Source of the DNA: Parasitella parasitica
Lineage: Eukaryota > Mucoromycota > Mucoromycetes > Mucorales > Mucoraceae
Direction: 5' to 3'
DNA length: 46,880 nucleotides
Assembly (NCBI GenBank): GCA_025201805.1
Contig: MU619372.1
Span: forward strand, 29,987-76,866
Shown here: piece by piece, positions 44,222 to 46,880 of the stretch
How positions within the stretch are numbered: position 1 is the stretch's first letter
How the letters are laid out: every line of letters starts with the position of its first letter
The notes under the pieces: model-generated
What the model saw: only the letters and a program-made list of their open reading frames with translations
What the model was told of the DNA's origin: nothing
Databases searched by the model: none
Translations under genes and position numbers: made by a program

Positions 44222-44499
44222 ATGGCTTTACAAGAACGCGATTCAAATATTGTTAAAAGAGTGCAAACTTCTGACTATGATATTGGACGAGTAATTGGGT
44301 TGCATGAGTACGGTGTTCAAGTTCCGCTATCGCCAAGTCCACTGGCATCAAGGAAGGTACTGTGAAGGGTCTGATATACAGATACAAGCACAATGGCTCG
44401 GCACTTCCAGCACAAAGACCTTATCAGGGATCTACGGCCTTATTAGATAATCAGGGACAGAGTACTAAGAGAAGATATGCAGAAGTTTATTTCAAATAA
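44222..44499 (+). pseudogene. Tc1/mariner-type transposase DNA-binding domain remnant, frameshifted
   Basis: The frame from 44222 begins MALQERDSNIVKRVQTSDYD and continues as a helix-turn-helix-like sequence. A one-base deletion at about 44312-44316 shifts the frame; the second frame then reads IKEGTVKGLIYRYKHNGSAL and ends at a stop at 44497-44499. The order of residues, with G-I-x-x-G-T-V-K followed by a basic region, resembles the N-terminal HTH of Tc1/mariner transposases. The catalytic DDE/D region is missing, so the element is dead. The family assignment rests on pattern memory. Confidence 0.6.
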
Positions 44500-44645
44500 G
44501 GAGGCTATGATTTAATAAGGGAAAGGTGGAGAAAGATAAGAAGATTGCTAGGGATATTTAATAAGGGAATTCGATGAGGAGATCTCACGAAGAAAACTCT
44601 TCTTTGCTGGTCAAAATGGCCTCTATTTATACTTTTTTGCGAGCT

Positions 44646-44673
44646 GTCTAGTTCACTGAAATGTGAACTAGAC
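44646..44673. repeat. Perfect 11-bp inverted repeat (hairpin)
   Basis: GTCTAGTTCAC and its exact reverse complement GTGAACTAGAC are separated by six bases (TGAAAT). The function is unknown. It sits immediately left of the degenerate tandem repeat. Confidence 0.9.
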
Positions 44674-44686
44674 TATTTACTATAAC

Positions 44687-44819
44687 GTGAATCAATTAGG
44701 TAAATAGGATATCGTGGATCAATAAGTCAATAGTATAATGTGGATGAGTAAGGCAAGAATGACAGTGTGAATCAGAGAGGCAAGAATGCAATGTGGATTG
44801 ATTAGGGAAGAACGAGGTG
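44687..44819. repeat. Degenerate 26-27-bp tandem repeat, five units
   Basis: Units begin at 44687, 44714, 44740, 44767 and 44793 with GTGAATC or GTGGAT and continue with an AG(G)-rich section, the last three sharing variants of AGGCAAGAAT. The spacing of 27, 26, 27 and 26 bp is regular although the units have diverged. Confidence 0.7.
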
Positions 44820-45371
44820 ATATATATTTTTAGATCAAGATGTATAATTGTTTGGGCTTGAAGGCTCGACAGGGTCATGACAAAAGAACCCCAAACTTGA
44901 TTATAATTGTAATTTCATAACGCTTTTATTTTTACTTTTTTTTTATTTCGTAAATCTTTCAAATTTACTGCATGTAATATGTATGATACGCTGCGGTGCT
45001 TGTTCGTGAAATATTTAGATAGATTTTGGGTACTTTCTAACAAATATACAAGGTGTACGAGGAATGACCTAATATGTTTGGTGTTGCAATAATGTTCTTG
45101 ATAAATTATAGATTTGCGAAGAATCTCAGCAATATAGACCAAATGGATAAAGTATGCTATAAATTATTTAGACGAAAGAAAACCCCTTTTTTATTTAAGC
45201 CATGTGTCGTTTTGACATGTAACCGCTAAAACAATATTTATCATTTAAAACCTTGATTCATTTTTTGTAAAGTCCGTTCAGGAACATCTTCTTATTATGG
45301 TAATTTTCGATTCAAATCCCGAAAATATGGCAGCATCACAAAATTCACTTATACCCGTAACATGTAACAAA

Positions 45372-45442
45372 GCGTGTCTAGTTTAGTGGCAGAATGCTCG
45401 CCTTCCAAGCGGGCGACCGGGGTTCGATTCCCCGTATACGCA
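45372..45442 (+). tRNA. tRNA-Gly(UCC), copy 2
   Basis: The sequence is identical to copy 1 over all 71 nt, with anticodon TCC, an A-box region TAGTTTAGTGGCAGA and a perfect B box. A T5 terminator (45446-45450) follows. It is in opposite orientation to copy 1, about 2.9 kb away. The LTR of the Ty3-type element begins 53 bp after its 3' end. Confidence 0.96.
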
Positions 45443-45495
45443 TTATTTTTCTCTCGTTAACGTTAGACGTTCTTGAGTAAAGACATGTCAGATAC

Positions 45496-45649
45496 TGTCG
45501 TGTGCAGAGATGTGTTAGTTTTGTGCTGCTTTATTAAGTGTATATAAAATATGAGTAAGAGATGAAAAGATCGATCTTTATTCTTTTGTATTCAAATGAT
45601 ATTTATAATAACTAAAAGTGTTACACACAAAGTCTGTGTGTACCTGCCA
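45496..45649 (-). repeat. 3' LTR of a Ty3-type retroelement
   Basis: This 154-bp sequence begins TGTCGTGTGCAGAG and ends TACCTGCCA, with TG...CA boundaries. On the minus strand it is preceded directly by a purine-rich tract (GGGAGGGTGGTAG), the expected polypurine primer for plus-strand DNA synthesis; this fixes it as the 3' LTR. The integrase frame lies further into the element in the right orientation. The 5 bp outside it (45491-45495, GATAC) would be one target-site duplication; the partner is outside the window. Confidence 0.88.
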
Positions 45650-45696
45650 CTACCACCCTCCCAAAAAAAAGTACAGGTGGACCAGAAAAAGAAAAA

Positions 45697-46878
45697 TTAT
45701 TTAGCTCTAGCAACACGAGGAATATACCAAGATTTCTGTGGTTTTGACCCATCATAACGAACAGCATGCAGACGATCAGTGTGTACCCAAGAGTTATAAA
45801 TTTTTCCATCAATCTCTTGAATTTGGTATGTGTTGTAATCAAGATTGTACTTCAAAATCACATATATATGGACCCATCCAGTTAAATTCCAAGCCTTTTT
45901 TTTATTCATGTCGTAATAGCACGTAATCACCCACTGCAAATGTCTGAGATTTGCCATTTTTCAAAGCAGCATCCCATCGAGCTTTGTCTTTTGAGGCCTG
46001 CAGTATCATCTGCTCTTTTGCTTCAAATCGTTTTTCTCGAAGATCCCTCATACGAGTTAACACGTCTTCCGCTACGAGTTCAGGATCTTCTTCTGTAAAT
46101 GGATCTAAGAAAGGACGACGAGAATCACCAGGTAACACTGGTTCTTGACCATACACCAAAAAGAAAGGGCTATATCCAGTAGTAGCGTGCTTTCGAATCC
46201 GGCAAGAGAACAAGGCAGAATCAACATATTCATCCCAAGAGTGCACCATACCTTTAACATATTTTGTCAGCATATGTTTGAATGTTTGGTTAAGCCTTTC
46301 GCACTTTGAGTTTGTTCTTGGATGAAACGCGGACGTAAACATGTGTTTTGATCGAATTTTGTGCATGTACTGCTTCAGGATTTTGCTCAAAAAGTTGGCA
46401 CCACGATCCGATACCAGCTCGACAGGACACCCAAACTTCACTACTATCTCTTCATATAAAAATTTCACAATCTCAGCAGCAGAAGCGGAATTCAACGCAC
46501 GAGCAATGGGCCAGTTTGTAGCGTAGTCAACCGCCATAATTATCCATCGATTGCCATTGTTCGTAAGAGGAAGTTCGCCAATGAAGTCAATATGCCAACG
46601 CGCAAATGGGGCTGGAACCTCTAACGGTTTCATTGGAGCGTGATGAATCGCTTTTTCAGAGCGCAAATGGAGCTGGCATTCAGGGCAGGTTTTTAGCCAG
46701 TAATTAATATCCTTTCGCATTGAGGGCCACCATACCCGTTGCTTCATCAAGTGATACACAGTTAGCTGTCCCGAGTGACCAAATCCACGATGAAAATCTT
46801 CGATAAGATCAGCACGGCGAGCAAATGGTATGAATTTCAGTTTTGAAGCTTCTCTACTACTAGCTGTTGGTTCTGGGT
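45697..46878 (-). pseudogene. Pol/integrase fragment of the Ty3-type element, frameshifted
   Basis: The frame is open from the window edge down to 45902. It has the integrase zinc-binding HHCC motif (DFH, GFGH, then CPEC), and the catalytic core with D in WHIDFIG, D in LVSDRGANF and E in SKCERLNQT, the D,D35E triad. It ends at VGDYVLLRHE and a stop, while the C-terminal integrase region (45697-45957, with GKIYNSWVHTDRLHAV) lies in another frame. At least one single-base change near an A run, and probably a second just after it, separate the two parts. The N-terminus is cut by the window. The protein would insert element cDNA into the genome, but this copy should not make it intact. Confidence 0.88.
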
Positions 46879-46880
46879 TT

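Larger units (their letters stand above)
44500..45371. other. Spacer right of the transposase remnant
   Basis: About 870 bp with no coding exon. It contains an 11-bp-stem hairpin, a five-unit degenerate repeat and AT-rich sequence before tRNA-Gly copy 2. It may be the rest of a decayed element. Confidence 0.45.
45496..46880 (-). mobile_element. Ty3/gypsy-type LTR retrotransposon, 3' part (runs off window)
   Basis: From right to left on the minus strand the element shows the end of the pol frame (integrase), a polypurine tract and the 3' LTR. Gag, protease, reverse transcriptase, the primer-binding site and the 5' LTR must lie beyond 46880. The gene order, the integrase sequence and the short LTR fit a Ty3/gypsy-type fungal element. 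Frameshifts in the pol end show that this copy is decayed. Confidence 0.85.

Noticed and set aside
44687-44819. CRISPR-like array
   Set aside because: The units are degenerate head-to-tail repeats without unique spacers, in a fungal nuclear genome.
42438-45442. One large palindrome spanning both tRNA genes and the central inverted repeat
   Set aside because: The centres of the tRNA pair and of the inverted repeat differ by about 275 bp and the intervening flanks do not match, so they are separate features.

Overview
The window is eukaryotic nuclear DNA, almost certainly from a filamentous early-diverging fungus; I favour Mucoromycota (a Mucorales-like genome). The evidence is many short GT-AG introns (about 50-80 nt, usually GTAAGT/GTAATN donors), an AT-rich background with long poly(T)/poly(A) runs, and fungal gene types: a WOPR (Gti1/Pac2) regulator, a Sur2-type sphingoid hydroxylase, a Sct1/Gpt2-type acyltransferase, a fumarate reductase fused to cytochrome b5, and a Ty3-type retroelement. 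The species was not identified. All gene models were assembled by hand by joining exons at splice sites that keep conserved protein motifs in frame.

Layout. 1.1-5.1 kb: a 4-coumarate:CoA ligase-like acyl-CoA synthetase (+) and a WOPR transcription regulator (+). 5.9-9.7 kb: 14-3-3 (-) and 40S ribosomal protein uS9/RPS16 (-). 10.4-13.0 kb: an OPT/YSL-type transporter (-) interrupted by an assembly gap that falls almost wholly in an intron. 13.5-16.7 kb: mitochondrial ribosomal protein uS10m (+) and a RanBPM/Gid1-type SPRY-LisH-CTLH-CRA protein (+). 16.7-17.8 kb: a small Gag1-like/DUF4050-type protein (-) and a 74-residue protease-inhibitor-like protein (-). 18.7-22.8 kb: an AZUL-HECT ubiquitin ligase (+). 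23.6-28.2 kb: Sur2-like hydroxylase, TM2-domain protein and a GT31-like glycosyltransferase, all (+). 29.8-40.9 kb: fumarate reductase-cytochrome b5, a full-length kinesin-3 (motor-FHA-PH) and a glycerol-3-phosphate acyltransferase, all (-).

41-46.9 kb is the accessory region. It holds two identical tRNA-Gly(UCC) genes in opposite orientation, a solo LTR with a 4-bp target duplication, a second copy of that LTR attached to a decayed Ty3-type element running off the right edge, a 250-bp-armed inverted repeat, and a frameshifted Tc1/mariner DNA-binding-domain remnant. Both LTRs lie at nearly the same distance (53 and 67 bp) downstream of the 3' end of a tRNA-Gly gene. That is the most interesting signal here, because it suggests tRNA-linked integration.

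The protein genes do not form one pathway. They are mostly housekeeping genes: ribosomes, 14-3-3 signalling, ubiquitin ligases, vesicle motor, and glycerolipid and sphingolipid synthesis. I found no convincing new multi-gene system.
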